Shown: in pieces, positions 7,842 through 16,028 of the stretch | Position numbering within the stretch: position 1 is the first letter of the stretch | How the letters are laid out: the number at the start of each line of letters is the position of its first letter | Assembly: GCF_003952225.1 (NCBI RefSeq) | Contig: NZ_CP034437.1 | Location: 6,000,001-6,064,000 of the forward strand | Direction of reading: 5' to 3' | Length of the DNA: 64,000 nt | DNA from: Paenibacillus albus | Lineage (GTDB): Bacteria > Bacillota > Bacilli > Paenibacillales > Paenibacillaceae | Position numbers and translations under genes: made by a program | Notes under the pieces: generated by a model | The model's input: only the letters and a program-made list of their open reading frames with translations | Databases searched by the model: none | What the model was told of the DNA's origin: nothing

Positions 7842-8846
7842 CTACAAGTAAGACAACGTCTGAGAAAGGTTGGAGGACATGATATCGTGTGCCAGCGCTC
7901 TGTTCGGGAAGCCTCGCTGCAGCAGCTTCAATCCGCCATCCGCACAGGAGATATGATGGCATAGCTTGTAGAACCGCATCCTAACCGCGTCGAGGTCCGT
8001 TCTTGCTAAATAGTGCTCATAGTTCGCGAACCGAAATTGCAGGAAACTGTGCTCATGCTCCAGGTCGAAGAATCCCGCCCCTTCGATGTCGATCAGATAA
8101 GGCTCAAGCTGTTCATTCAATAGGATGTGATCCGGGCCTAGCTCGCTATGGATAAACCGGTAATCGGCACGAGGGACGATGCTTTCGCGAAGGCTCACTA
8201 GCAGTTCACCCAGTTTCCCCTGCTGCAGTTTGGTCAGCTTCGTTTCCTGCGTGAGAAACGCGAGATTCCGGATCGCATTGTCGTGGATGCCGGCTTCGCA
8301 GCTTGTCGCGTGCTTCCCGTCCGGCTTTCCAGCCGCGGTAAGCTGCCCCCAGCTCGTATGCTGGATTGCGTGCAGCTTGCCAAGCAGCTCACGGCAGCCG
8401 CCGAATACCTTGTCGCGGACCGCTATTGAAGGATGGTCCATATAGGGCTGCAAATCACCGCCACCGACATACTCAACTAGCGCGTAGTCGAACGGATACC
8501 TCTCTCTCGATCTGTTCATGGAATAGATCGCAGGTGTCCTTATGCCATGCTCACGCAAGAATCGATTATTGATGAGGAAGAGTTCCACGTCGAAGGAGCG
8601 CTGCTCCTCATTTCCCTCTGCTGCTGCTTCTTCGATCTCCTCTTGAAAATAATTGTGCGTGATATCCCAGATGTACAGCATCAACGTGAAACCATTCGAA
8701 GTTCGCACGAGATAGACGACCTTCTGCGCGCCGCCATGCATATTCGCAGCTTCTGCCACCGTATACTCGTTACCAAACGCTTGCTGCATTGCAATCGTTA
8801 AGTCGCCTTGCGATATCGGACAGTCCCAGCTTTCCCTCTCCCTCAT
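7842..8846 (-). CDS. Aminoglycoside/choline-kinase-like phosphotransferase family protein
   Basis: A 334-residue protein with the APH kinase fold: N-lobe with a Gly-rich turn (NMHGGAQKVVYLVR), hinge around EYVGGGDLQPY, a Brenner-type motif HSELGPDHILLN and the metal-binding LIDIEGAG. In the Brenner motif the usual HxD is HSE, a Glu at the catalytic base position. The family phosphorylates small-molecule hydroxyl groups; substrate unknown. The start has AGGAG ten bases upstream. It runs toward the DsbA-family gene with a 50-base gap, so the two may be co-transcribed. Upstream on the same strand is the terminator of the aldo/keto reductase gene. Confidence 0.75.
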   Translation of the reverse strand: MRERESWDCPISQGDLTIAMQQAFGNEYTVAEAANMHGGAQKVVYLVRTSNGFTLMLYIWDITHNYFQEEIEEAAAEGNEEQRSFDVELFLINNRFLREHGIRTPAIYSMNRSRERYPFDYALVEYVGGGDLQPYMDHPSIAVRDKVFGGCRELLGKLHAIQHTSWGQLTAAGKPDGKHATSCEAGIHDNAIRNLAFLTQETKLTKLQQGKLGELLVSLRESIVPRADYRFIHSELGPDHILLNEQLEPYLIDIEGAGFFDLEHEHSFLQFRFANYEHYLARTDLDAVRMRFYKLCHHISCADGGLKLLQRGFPNRALAHDIMSSNLSQTLSYL

Positions 8847-9012
8847 GCCATCCCATCTCCTTTGTTTGCCTCACCTTCGCACAAACAAACATACCGAAAA
8901 ACCCGCATGAAATATAGACTGTTTCGAAAGCGGATGTTATGATGTTGAATGAGTTCTTTGTATTTTTAGCCATACGATTTGGCGTTTTTTTTAGCACCAT
9001 ACAAACAAACAA

Positions 9013-9042
9013 AAGCCTTGGAGGACTAGTCCTCCAAGGCTT
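9013..9042 (-). terminator. Rho-independent terminator, 30-bp perfect palindrome
   Basis: Two 15-base arms meet with no spacer (centre GACTAGTC); the terminal loop would form from the central bases. A T-rich tract follows on the minus strand. It ends the aldo/keto reductase gene that stops at 9048. Confidence 0.8.
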
Positions 9043-9047
9043 CTTTA

Positions 9048-10043
9048 TTATGCACGAATGATATCTTCGATGCTTGCCAGCTCTTCGCTTGTGAACGACA
9101 GATTGTTCAGCGCCGCCACGTTGTCTTCGATCTGGCTGACACGGCTTGCGCCGATCAATGCAGATGTGATGCGTCCGCCGCGAAGGACCCAAGCAAGCGC
9201 CATCTGCGCTAGCGATTGGCCGCGTTCTGCTGCAATCGCGTTCAGCTTGTTCAGCTGTGCTACTCGCTGCGCGCTAACTGCGCTCTCTTGCAGGAAGCCG
9301 GTTTTGCTAGCCGCACGCGAATCCGTCGGAATGCTGCCAGTCAAATATTTGTTCGTCAGCAGCCCTTGTGCCAACGGGCAGAAAGCGATGCTGCCTACGC
9401 CGTTCTCTTCGAGCACATCCTGCAGGCCGTTCTCGACCCAGCGATCAAACATGTTGTAGCTCGGCTGATGGATAAGAAGCGGTGTGCCAAGCTCCTTCAT
9501 AATCTTAATTGCTTCTGCCGATTGCTCAGCGCTGTAGCTGGAGATACCGACGTAGAGCGCCTTACCGGAACGAACCATATGGTCTAGCGCGCCCATCGTT
9601 TCTTCAAGAGGCGTCTCCGGATCTGGACGGTGAGAGTAGAAAATATCAACGTATTCCAGGTTCATTCGTTTCAAGCTTTGCTCAAGGCTTGCGATCAGGT
9701 ACTTGCGTGAGCCCCACTCGCCGTATGGCCCCGGCCACATGTAGTAACCGGCTTTGGAGGAGATGATCATCTCGTCGCGGTATGGTTTAAAGTCTGTCAG
9801 CATCATCCGGCCGAACATTTCTTCTGCCGATCCTGCCGGAGGGCCGTAATTGTTCGCCAGGTCAAAATGCGTAATGCCTAGGTCGAAAGCCCGCGTCAGC
9901 ATCGCACGACCGTTCTCGTACGTGTCTACGCCGCCAAAATTATGCCACAGTCCAAGGGAAATGGCCGGAAGCTTCAGGCCGGAACGTCCAACACGATTGT
10001 ATTTCATCGATCCGTAACGTTCATGATTTGCCGCATATACCAT
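9048..10043 (-). CDS. yghZ: Aldo/keto reductase, YghZ/L-glyceraldehyde-3-phosphate reductase type
   Basis: A 331-residue AKR barrel. It starts with MKYNRVGRSGLKLP at residue 13, has GITHFDLANNYGPPAGSAEE (Asp and Tyr of the catalytic tetrad; the PPxGSAE variant marks the YghZ subgroup), a YSHRPDPETPLEET segment with the catalytic His, and a C-terminal NADPH-binding LIGASRVSQIEDN. It reduces aldehydes such as glyceraldehyde 3-phosphate or methylglyoxal with NADPH in the cytoplasm. The ribosome binding site GAGGAG lies nine bases before ATG 10043. Monocistronic, with its own terminator. Confidence 0.9.
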   Translation of the reverse strand: MVYAANHERYGSMKYNRVGRSGLKLPAISLGLWHNFGGVDTYENGRAMLTRAFDLGITHFDLANNYGPPAGSAEEMFGRMMLTDFKPYRDEMIISSKAGYYMWPGPYGEWGSRKYLIASLEQSLKRMNLEYVDIFYSHRPDPETPLEETMGALDHMVRSGKALYVGISSYSAEQSAEAIKIMKELGTPLLIHQPSYNMFDRWVENGLQDVLEENGVGSIAFCPLAQGLLTNKYLTGSIPTDSRAASKTGFLQESAVSAQRVAQLNKLNAIAAERGQSLAQMALAWVLRGGRITSALIGASRVSQIEDNVAALNNLSFTSEELASIEDIIRA

Positions 10044-10112
10044 CTACTATCGCTCCTCTAATGAGTTTACTTGTAGAAAACTATTAAAGCTTACAACAAA
10101 TCACAAGGCTCC

Positions 10113-11927
10113 TCAAGCCTGTCTTGCCGGAATAAGAGGCAGCGTATAGAATTGCGCCTCTCGCACATCGCTCTTGCCGCCGCCGCTGTAAATGACGATA
10201 AGCAAGGTCTCTTCCTCCGTCGACACCACGCCTTCAGCGAGGTATTTCTTCAGATCGAACGGCAGCTGCTCAACAACCGCATGCTTCTGCAGCTCCTTAT
10301 CGCCCAGGCCAAGGGCAGCGAACTGCTCCGATACATCCTGCGGACGCTCTGCGAGACGCTTCATCCAGCTGCCGAGTACCTGCTTGTCCATCGTGAAGTC
10401 CCACCACACCTTGCGCGGCTTGTAATTATGCTGCAAGAAGTAATCGAGCTTCATCAGGCCGAGCACGACGTCGAGCGACCACACTTCTCCATCTTCTGTT
10501 GCTTGCTTGCTGTGCTTCTCGGATAGGAAAGACCACAGCCGCGAGAACAGATCCTCCAGCTGATGACCGATCTTCTGCCAGCCGCGTCCTTCCCAGAAAT
10601 CGCCGAACTGCTGGAAGAAGTCGAACGCCGAAGGGAAGACGCGCTCCACGAGATAGAGCAGCGCATGATCCATGCGGTGCGCATTCCAATATTTCTCCAA
10701 TACGTCCTCAACGCGCTTGATTCGCACAATATCCGAGAACGGCATAATGTCGTTGCCAAGTATCTCGTATGGCGCGCGGTCCATATAGATGTACCCGTGC
10801 TTCTCCGCATCCAGACGCATCCCCGTGCCACGGAGCATTTTCAAGAAGCCCAGCTGCAGCTCTTCAGGGCGAAGCTCGAACACGTCATTGAATGTTTTGC
10901 GGAAGGAGTTGTAATCCTCATGCGGAAGACCGGCAATCAAATCAAGATGCTGGTCGATCTTGCCGCTCTCCTTGACCTTCATAACGGTGCGTGTCAGCTT
11001 CGCGAAATTCTGGCGGCGCTGCACGGCTTCGTTCGTCAGATCGTTGGTCGACTGTACGCCGATTTCGAATCGGAAGATGCCCGGAGGCGCATGCTCCGCC
11101 AAGTAATCCAGCACTTCCGGGCGCATGATGTCCGCCGTAATCTCGAACTGGAATACGCAACCGCGATGATTCTCGATGAGGAACTGGAAGATCTCAAGCG
11201 CGTAGTCACGCTTAATATTAAACGTCCGGTCTACGAACTTAATCAGCTTGGCGCCGGCATCAATCAAGTAGAGAATATCCGATTTGGTCCGCTCCATGTC
11301 AAAATAACGGACGCCCACCTCAATGCTCGAGAGACAGAATTGGCAGCTGAACGGACAACCCCGGCTCGTCTCGAAGTAGACGACACGGCTGGCAAGGCTC
11401 GGCACATCCTCCGCGAATCGGTGCGGTGACGGCAATGTCGCCAGATCCAGCTTCGGACGCGGCGGGTTCACAATAATTTCGACCCGTCCGTCCTGATGCT
11501 CCTTACGGTACGCAAGCCCGAAGACAAGATGGAACTTGCATGTGCTGGACAGCTCGGTCAGCAGATGATGGAACGTCTCTTCCCCTTCGCCGACGACGAT
11601 ATAATCGACCTGCGGCAGCCGCTCCAGCCAGCCGGTTGTATCGTAGCTTACTTCCGGACCGCCGAGCACGATCTTGATGTCCGGCTTTATTTTGCGGATC
11701 ATATCGATGACTGTAATTGTCTCCTCAATGTTCCAGATATAGCAGGAGAAGCCGATCACATCGGCGTTTCTTGCATACAAATCCGCGACGATGTTCATCG
11801 CCGGATCCTTGATGGTATATTCAGCAATATCGATATCAAAATCTTTCTCGCTGTACGCTTTCAAGCAGCGCAGAGCAAGCGAGGTATGAATAAATTTCGC
11901 GTTAAGCGTCGACAATACGACCTTCAT
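10113..11927 (-). CDS. B12-binding domain radical SAM protein (DUF4080 C-terminus)
   Basis: A 604-residue protein. Residues ~1-140 form a cobalamin-binding-type Rossmann domain (IKIVLGGPEVSYD, then VGEGEETF). It is followed by the radical SAM barrel with the cluster motif in RGCPFSCQFCLSS (CxxxCxxC), and by a long C-terminal region of the DUF4080 type. Such enzymes use S-adenosylmethionine and a 4Fe-4S cluster; the substrate of this group is unknown. The second ATG (11927) is chosen because AAGGA ends directly against the first ATG (11936). It stands alone, transcribed away from a frameshifted protease gene whose terminator lies between them. Confidence 0.85.
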   Translation of the reverse strand: MKVVLSTLNAKFIHTSLALRCLKAYSEKDFDIDIAEYTIKDPAMNIVADLYARNADVIGFSCYIWNIEETITVIDMIRKIKPDIKIVLGGPEVSYDTTGWLERLPQVDYIVVGEGEETFHHLLTELSSTCKFHLVFGLAYRKEHQDGRVEIIVNPPRPKLDLATLPSPHRFAEDVPSLASRVVYFETSRGCPFSCQFCLSSIEVGVRYFDMERTKSDILYLIDAGAKLIKFVDRTFNIKRDYALEIFQFLIENHRGCVFQFEITADIMRPEVLDYLAEHAPPGIFRFEIGVQSTNDLTNEAVQRRQNFAKLTRTVMKVKESGKIDQHLDLIAGLPHEDYNSFRKTFNDVFELRPEELQLGFLKMLRGTGMRLDAEKHGYIYMDRAPYEILGNDIMPFSDIVRIKRVEDVLEKYWNAHRMDHALLYLVERVFPSAFDFFQQFGDFWEGRGWQKIGHQLEDLFSRLWSFLSEKHSKQATEDGEVWSLDVVLGLMKLDYFLQHNYKPRKVWWDFTMDKQVLGSWMKRLAERPQDVSEQFAALGLGDKELQKHAVVEQLPFDLKKYLAEGVVSTEEETLLIVIYSGGGKSDVREAQFYTLPLIPARQA

Positions 11928-11999
11928 CTTCGTCATTCCTTCACCAATCTTAGATAGAAACCATTCTTATATTGTAACGAACTTGCTGGCAAAAAAGAA

Positions 12000-12033
12000 G
12001 AGCAGCTCCTCTCCGCGCGGGAATGAGCTGCTC
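12000..12033 (-). terminator. Rho-independent terminator after the stalk-domain protease
   Basis: A 9-bp stem GAGCAGCTC / GAGCTGCTC followed on the minus strand by TTCTTTTTT. Confidence 0.8.
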
Positions 12034-12042
12034 AAGACGTCT

Positions 12043-13601
12043 CTACGAGCGTACTTTCACGAACACTTTCTCTTTTCCTTGGAACTCAATGACCGGGAAA
12101 CGAACCCGCCACTTGCCATTTCCTTCATTCGTAACTTCATCCGCAGCAAAACCGCGCGGCTCGAAGCTGAACTCTTGGTCATAGTAAACGGTCAGCTGGA
12201 TCTTATCATCTGGCAGCATCCGGCGAAGCTCAAAACCAGTATTGATTGCCCAGAGGCGGAAATCCTGATTCGCTTCGCCGCCATATACCATATAGAAGCT
12301 AGGTTCAATAACCGCATTGATTACGAGCCAGCCTTCCGAATCGCGCTTCACGTCGAACTGCTTCAGCTCTGTCGTGCCTTGCGTTGTTTGAATAGCAGAG
12401 AATTGATCCTCCATCAGCTCGCGAATCTTGTCGTTCGAAGCACCAGCGAGCGAAGTCGGCAGCTCCTGTGGCAGGAACTCGATCTTCGTCGGCGGGCTGT
12501 CCTCGAGGTCGTACAACAGCATTTGAATGTTCAGCGATGAGATCGCAAAATTCAAATTCGCTTGCGTAGACTCAATACCAGACGATGTAATGCCGATCAG
12601 CTGTCCATAATCGTTGAACAAGCCGCCGCCCGAGCTGCCATGGTCAATCGGCGCACTGATTTGGTAGAGCTGTGCGCTGTCGGTAACAATGTTGCTTATA
12701 ACACCGTCTGACACTGTATTCTGAAAGCCTAGCGGGCTGCCGATTGTGACGACATGATCGCCTTTATAAGCGGAGAAGCCGATCTCCACCGGGGCAATGC
12801 CAAGCGGCGTCTTGGTTTGAATAACGGCTAGATCGGAAGTTTTGTCATAGCCGACAACGCCTTTAATTTCAAAATCTTTGCCATTCAGCGTTGTAATGCT
12901 GCCTTTCGTCGCACCTTGCATAACGTGGTAATTCGTCAGAATCTCGTTCTCGCCGATAACTACGCCGCTGCCTTGTGCCACATCCGTCATAATCATGACG
13001 ACTTTAGTGTCATTTTTCGTGACGATCGCCTTCGTTGACAGGACGACTGGCGCTTTCTCCTGTTCCTTCTGCTCAGCCGCTTCTTGAGCTTTCTTGGCAA
13101 TCGCTTCGCTCGAAGTAATTCGAATCGTATGGTTCGCTGTCAGCTGGACGTCAGCCCCTAGCGCTTCCGCTACGAAACGAAGCGGGACCATCGTTGCACC
13201 ATTGATCTGCTGAGGCGCCTGCGCAATCGTTATGGTCTTCCCGTTCTGCACAGCTTTCTTGGAACCGAGCTGCAGCGAGATCGTCGTGCGTCCCTTCACG
13301 ATGAAGATCAACTTCGTCGATGCTTCCCAAGTTACGTTTGCCCCAAGCGCTGCGAAAATCGAACGCATCGGAACGAACGTCGTCCATTGATCTGCTGTGC
13401 TGCAGGGTTAAGGACGAGCTTCTTGCCATCCAGGACGACTGTATATGCCGTCGTTTGAGCTTTTGTAACAGCTGTCGTTGCTTTCGTAGTTGCTGTTGCT
13501 GCTGAAGCCGTGCCTGTTGCTCCGATAACCGGCGATAGAATAAGGCCTGCGGATACTACGGATAGCAATATGCTGCTCTTCCATTTGTTTGTCCAATTCA
13601 C
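12043..13601 (-). pseudogene. Copper-amine-oxidase-type stalk domain + trypsin-like serine protease, frameshifted
   Basis: A secreted protein split over two frames. 13601-13332 encodes a signal peptide (hydrophobic core to ASA) and the start of a stalk domain ending in NPAAQQING; the rest (to 12043) continues in another frame from VPMRSIFAALGANV. Adding one base near 13384 restores INGTTFVPMRS, matching the second stalk copy (QQINGATMVPLRF). Beyond the two stalk repeats lies an S1C/HtrA-type protease: His in TNYHVM, Asp in TSDLAVIQ, Ser in DHGSSGGG, all present. No PDZ domain is visible; the C-terminal ~130 residues are unassigned. Either a real loss-of-function frameshift or a sequencing error; the intact remainder favours a recent event. 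Confidence 0.8.
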
Positions 13602-13715
13602 GCTGTACGTTCCTCCAATAACTACCCAAATCTTACATCTCTGTCTCGTAATCGTAACACTAGCAATCTTCTTTGTCTATGAAATGCATATGAAGAAAAT
13701 AATAGAAAACGAGGC

Positions 13716-14624
13716 CTACTGCTGCTTAAATTCAGTCGGCGTCAGCCCTGTTTCCTCTTTGAAATTACGAGAGAAATAATGAACGCTCGCATAGCCGAGG
13801 CGCTCTGCGATCACTTCCATCTTCTCTCCGCTCAGCAAGTAATATTTGGCTTTGCGGATACGTTCGGAGATGAGATATTGCTTCGGACTTTCTCCGGTGC
13901 ATTTGCGAAAAAGCGATGAAAAGTAGATTACATGATAGCCGCATAGAGCTGCTAGCTCATTCACGGACCAATTCTTCTCCGGCTGCTTATTAATCGCCTG
14001 CAAGGCGGGATCAATCTTGCTCTGTTCCAGCGACCTTGGGCGTTTTGTAAGCTGATTGCGGACAATGGCGGCGAGCAGCTCCGTCATGAGCGCGCGAAGG
14101 ACAACCTTGTACCCGGGCTGTTCGTTCAAATATTCGTTGACGATACGCATGAGAATCGGCTCAAGACCTGGCAGCGTGAAGAAAGGCGGCAGCTCCAGCA
14201 GCTCGTCGTTTTGAAGTTTAAGCTTATAACTGCGGCGCTCGCTCGATTGAAGCCATTCTTCGCTGCAAGCTTCTATTGAATAGGCAGGATGGACTGGCGC
14301 AAGCGACTCCTGAATGTATGCAAAATGAATACCAATGAAGACAGCGTCGCTCTTAATGGTGATTTTGTGCGGGCAATGAGGTCCATAGAGCGCGCTGTCT
14401 CCTGCTTTAAGCGTGTAGTTCTCCTGACCGATAACCACTTCGGCTTCGCCAGATAACAAGCAGAACAGCTGGTAGTCCGGAATGATGCGCGGCCCCCATC
14501 GCTCTGTGGCAGGCACTTCCGCATGGCTCGCAAAATTCACCGTCGGCTGCAAATCGTCAATCGTGCCTAGGACAATATCTGTATGTGGATGGGGATGTGG
14601 ATACGGCGGCTCTTGGGCGGGCAT
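13716..14624 (-). CDS. AraC family transcriptional regulator with cupin sensor domain
   Basis: A 302-residue regulator. Residues ~30-160 form a cupin-like ligand domain (AEVVIGQENYTLKAGDSALYGPHCPHKI), and the last 100 residues contain two helix-turn-helix motifs of the AraC type (WSVNELAALCGYHVIYFSSLF and IAERLGYASVHYFSRNF). It is divergent from the phytanoyl-CoA dioxygenase-like gene across 177 bases, so it probably controls that gene in response to a small molecule. An early His/Pro-rich stretch (PHPHPH) has no known role. AGGTG precedes ATG 14624. Confidence 0.9.
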   Translation of the reverse strand: MPAQEPPYPHPHPHTDIVLGTIDDLQPTVNFASHAEVPATERWGPRIIPDYQLFCLLSGEAEVVIGQENYTLKAGDSALYGPHCPHKITIKSDAVFIGIHFAYIQESLAPVHPAYSIEACSEEWLQSSERRSYKLKLQNDELLELPPFFTLPGLEPILMRIVNEYLNEQPGYKVVLRALMTELLAAIVRNQLTKRPRSLEQSKIDPALQAINKQPEKNWSVNELAALCGYHVIYFSSLFRKCTGESPKQYLISERIRKAKYYLLSGEKMEVIAERLGYASVHYFSRNFKEETGLTPTEFKQQ

Positions 14625-14801
14625 ATGGCTGATTCACCTCAATTTTCTTGATATTTGAAAAAGCAGGATATTTGAAAAGTGCAAAGCCCTGTTTCGTATC
14701 TGTAAATACACCGCTTACAATCTGCGCTAAGCTTAGTACATCGAGCAACACAATTAAGGATTTTCAAATAAATCTACTGATTCTAGGGAGGAATTACTTC
14801 T

Positions 14802-15635
14802 ATGCTAAGTCAAGCACAAATCGCAGAGTTTGAGAAGAACGGTTTTCTAAAAGGTGACGTCGTCCTGAGTGACGCCGAGGTTGAGGAGCTTCGCGAGGAG
14901 CTCGATAAAGTCATGAACGGCGAAACGGTGAAGAAGCCTGTGCTGAATCATAATATGCTGGGCTCCGACTCCCCTTACGACAATATGAAAATGGTCGCAA
15001 GCGCGAAGGTCGTCCAAATCGTTAATATTTGGCTCGCCAGCGACCGCTTCCTGCAGCATGCCGGACATCCGACGATTTGCGAAGAAGTGGCTCAGCTGTG
15101 CCATTCCAACTCGCTGCGCATCTGGCATGATCAAATCCAATATAAACCGCCGATTACGGGCGGACCTACAGCATGGCACCAAGATCACCCGCTGTGGCCA
15201 ATTATCCAGCCAGCCGATCTCGTCAGCGCATGGGTCGCGCTTGACGACGCCGTCATCGAGAACGGCTGCATGTGGATGGTGCCTGGCAGCCATAAGTGGG
15301 GCAACCACCAGCGCTACCTGTCCAGCACGAAGGATTTCAAGCCGTTCCACAAGCAGCCGGAAATGCTGCCGAACAACGCGAACGTGGAAGCCGTGCCGTT
15401 CGAGATCAAGAAAGGCCAAGTGGGCTACCACCACTGCCTGACTTGGCACGGCAGCCCGCACAACCGCTCCGAGATGAAACGCCGCGCCATCGCCGTGCAC
15501 TACATGCCGGGCCACACTCGTTACGAGCCGATCGGCGAGCACGTCATGCTCTCTTACGTAAACGTCAAGCCGGGCGAGCTGCTCGTTGGCGATCATTTTC
15601 CAGAGGTGTACCGGAAGCAAGGGGTACAGGTGTAA
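14802..15635 (+). CDS. Phytanoyl-CoA dioxygenase (PhyH) family protein
   Basis: A 277-residue Fe(II)/2-oxoglutarate-dependent oxygenase. The iron-binding facial triad is visible as HQDHPLW (HxD) near residue 127 and a distal His in YHHCLTWHGSPHNRS, whose Arg would bind 2-oxoglutarate. The family hydroxylates diverse small molecules in the cytoplasm; the substrate here is unknown. A strong site (GGAGG) precedes ATG 14802. It is divergent from an AraC regulator that probably controls it. A terminator follows at 15647. Confidence 0.88.
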   Translation: MLSQAQIAEFEKNGFLKGDVVLSDAEVEELREELDKVMNGETVKKPVLNHNMLGSDSPYDNMKMVASAKVVQIVNIWLASDRFLQHAGHPTICEEVAQLCHSNSLRIWHDQIQYKPPITGGPTAWHQDHPLWPIIQPADLVSAWVALDDAVIENGCMWMVPGSHKWGNHQRYLSSTKDFKPFHKQPEMLPNNANVEAVPFEIKKGQVGYHHCLTWHGSPHNRSEMKRRAIAVHYMPGHTRYEPIGEHVMLSYVNVKPGELLVGDHFPEVYRKQGVQV

Positions 15636-15646
15636 TAATGGTTGGG

Positions 15647-15679
15647 AGCCACGCTGGGATGCGCGGCTTTTTGTTTTTT
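15647..15679 (+). terminator. Rho-independent terminator after the PhyH gene
   Basis: A hairpin of AGCC-CGC against GCG-GGCT with a TGGGAT loop, followed by TTTTTGTTTTTT. Confidence 0.7.
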
Positions 15680-15785
15680 CTGGGGCGGGGCTCGTGGCTT
15701 GTTGTGCGCGGGCATGATCGGGCGTGGTAGGCGGGATGTGGCTGGCGTGGTGTCGTGGTGGCCTGGTGGCGTACCAATAGCGGCT
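15680..15785. other. G/T-skewed intergenic stretch
   Basis: About 100 bases in which the plus strand is almost free of A and rich in GG runs (GGGGCGGGG, then TGGTGG and similar). No reading frame with a ribosome binding site is seen. It lies between the PhyH terminator and the first repeat array. Confidence 0.4.
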
Positions 15786-15789
15786 TTTT

Positions 15790-15944
15790 CCTCTCTCAGA
15801 GCACCTTTCCCATCATTTCATAAGTCGAGAGAGGCTTTTCCCGCTCTCAGACCACCATTCCCATCATTTCGTGCGCCGAGAGAGGTTTTTTCCTCTCTCA
15901 GCGAGATTTGAGGTTGTTCGTTTGCCGCTTGTGCCGCTGAGAGG
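15790..15944. repeat. 51-bp tandem repeat array A (hairpin-bearing)
   Basis: The segment CCTCTCTC/CCGCTCTC + AG recurs at 15790, 15841 and 15892, exactly 51 bases apart. Each junction is a hairpin, GAGAGAGG-(T-rich loop)-CC(T/G)CTCTC: 15827-15848 (one mismatch) and 15878-15899 (perfect 8-bp stem with a T6 loop). Spacers between hairpins are ~29 bases and partly conserved (CCATTCCCATCATTTC against CCTTTCCCATCATTTC). A degenerate further left arm ends at 15944. The same unit recurs at 28580-28963. Frames open through the array exist only because 51 is divisible by 3. Confidence 0.85.
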
Positions 15945-16028
15945 TCCCCCGCCATTTGTGCGTAATCGCTTCTTTCGGTATAGTAGATGCGGGTAACTAA
16001 TTCGTATCGTACTAGGAGCGTCAGATAG

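Noticed and set aside
7792..7962. Longer version of the DsbA-family gene
   Set aside because: The extension overlaps the phosphotransferase gene, and the family N-terminus begins at the ATG at 7791.
15642..15911. Open frame across repeat array A
   Set aside because: It has no ribosome binding site, and its 17-residue periodicity comes from the 51-bp repeat; the same happens at array B (28720-29586).
15790..15944. CRISPR array
   Set aside because: Units are 51 bp, contiguous with diverging interiors, and hairpin arms are internal; no repeat/spacer alternation of CRISPR size and no cas gene.
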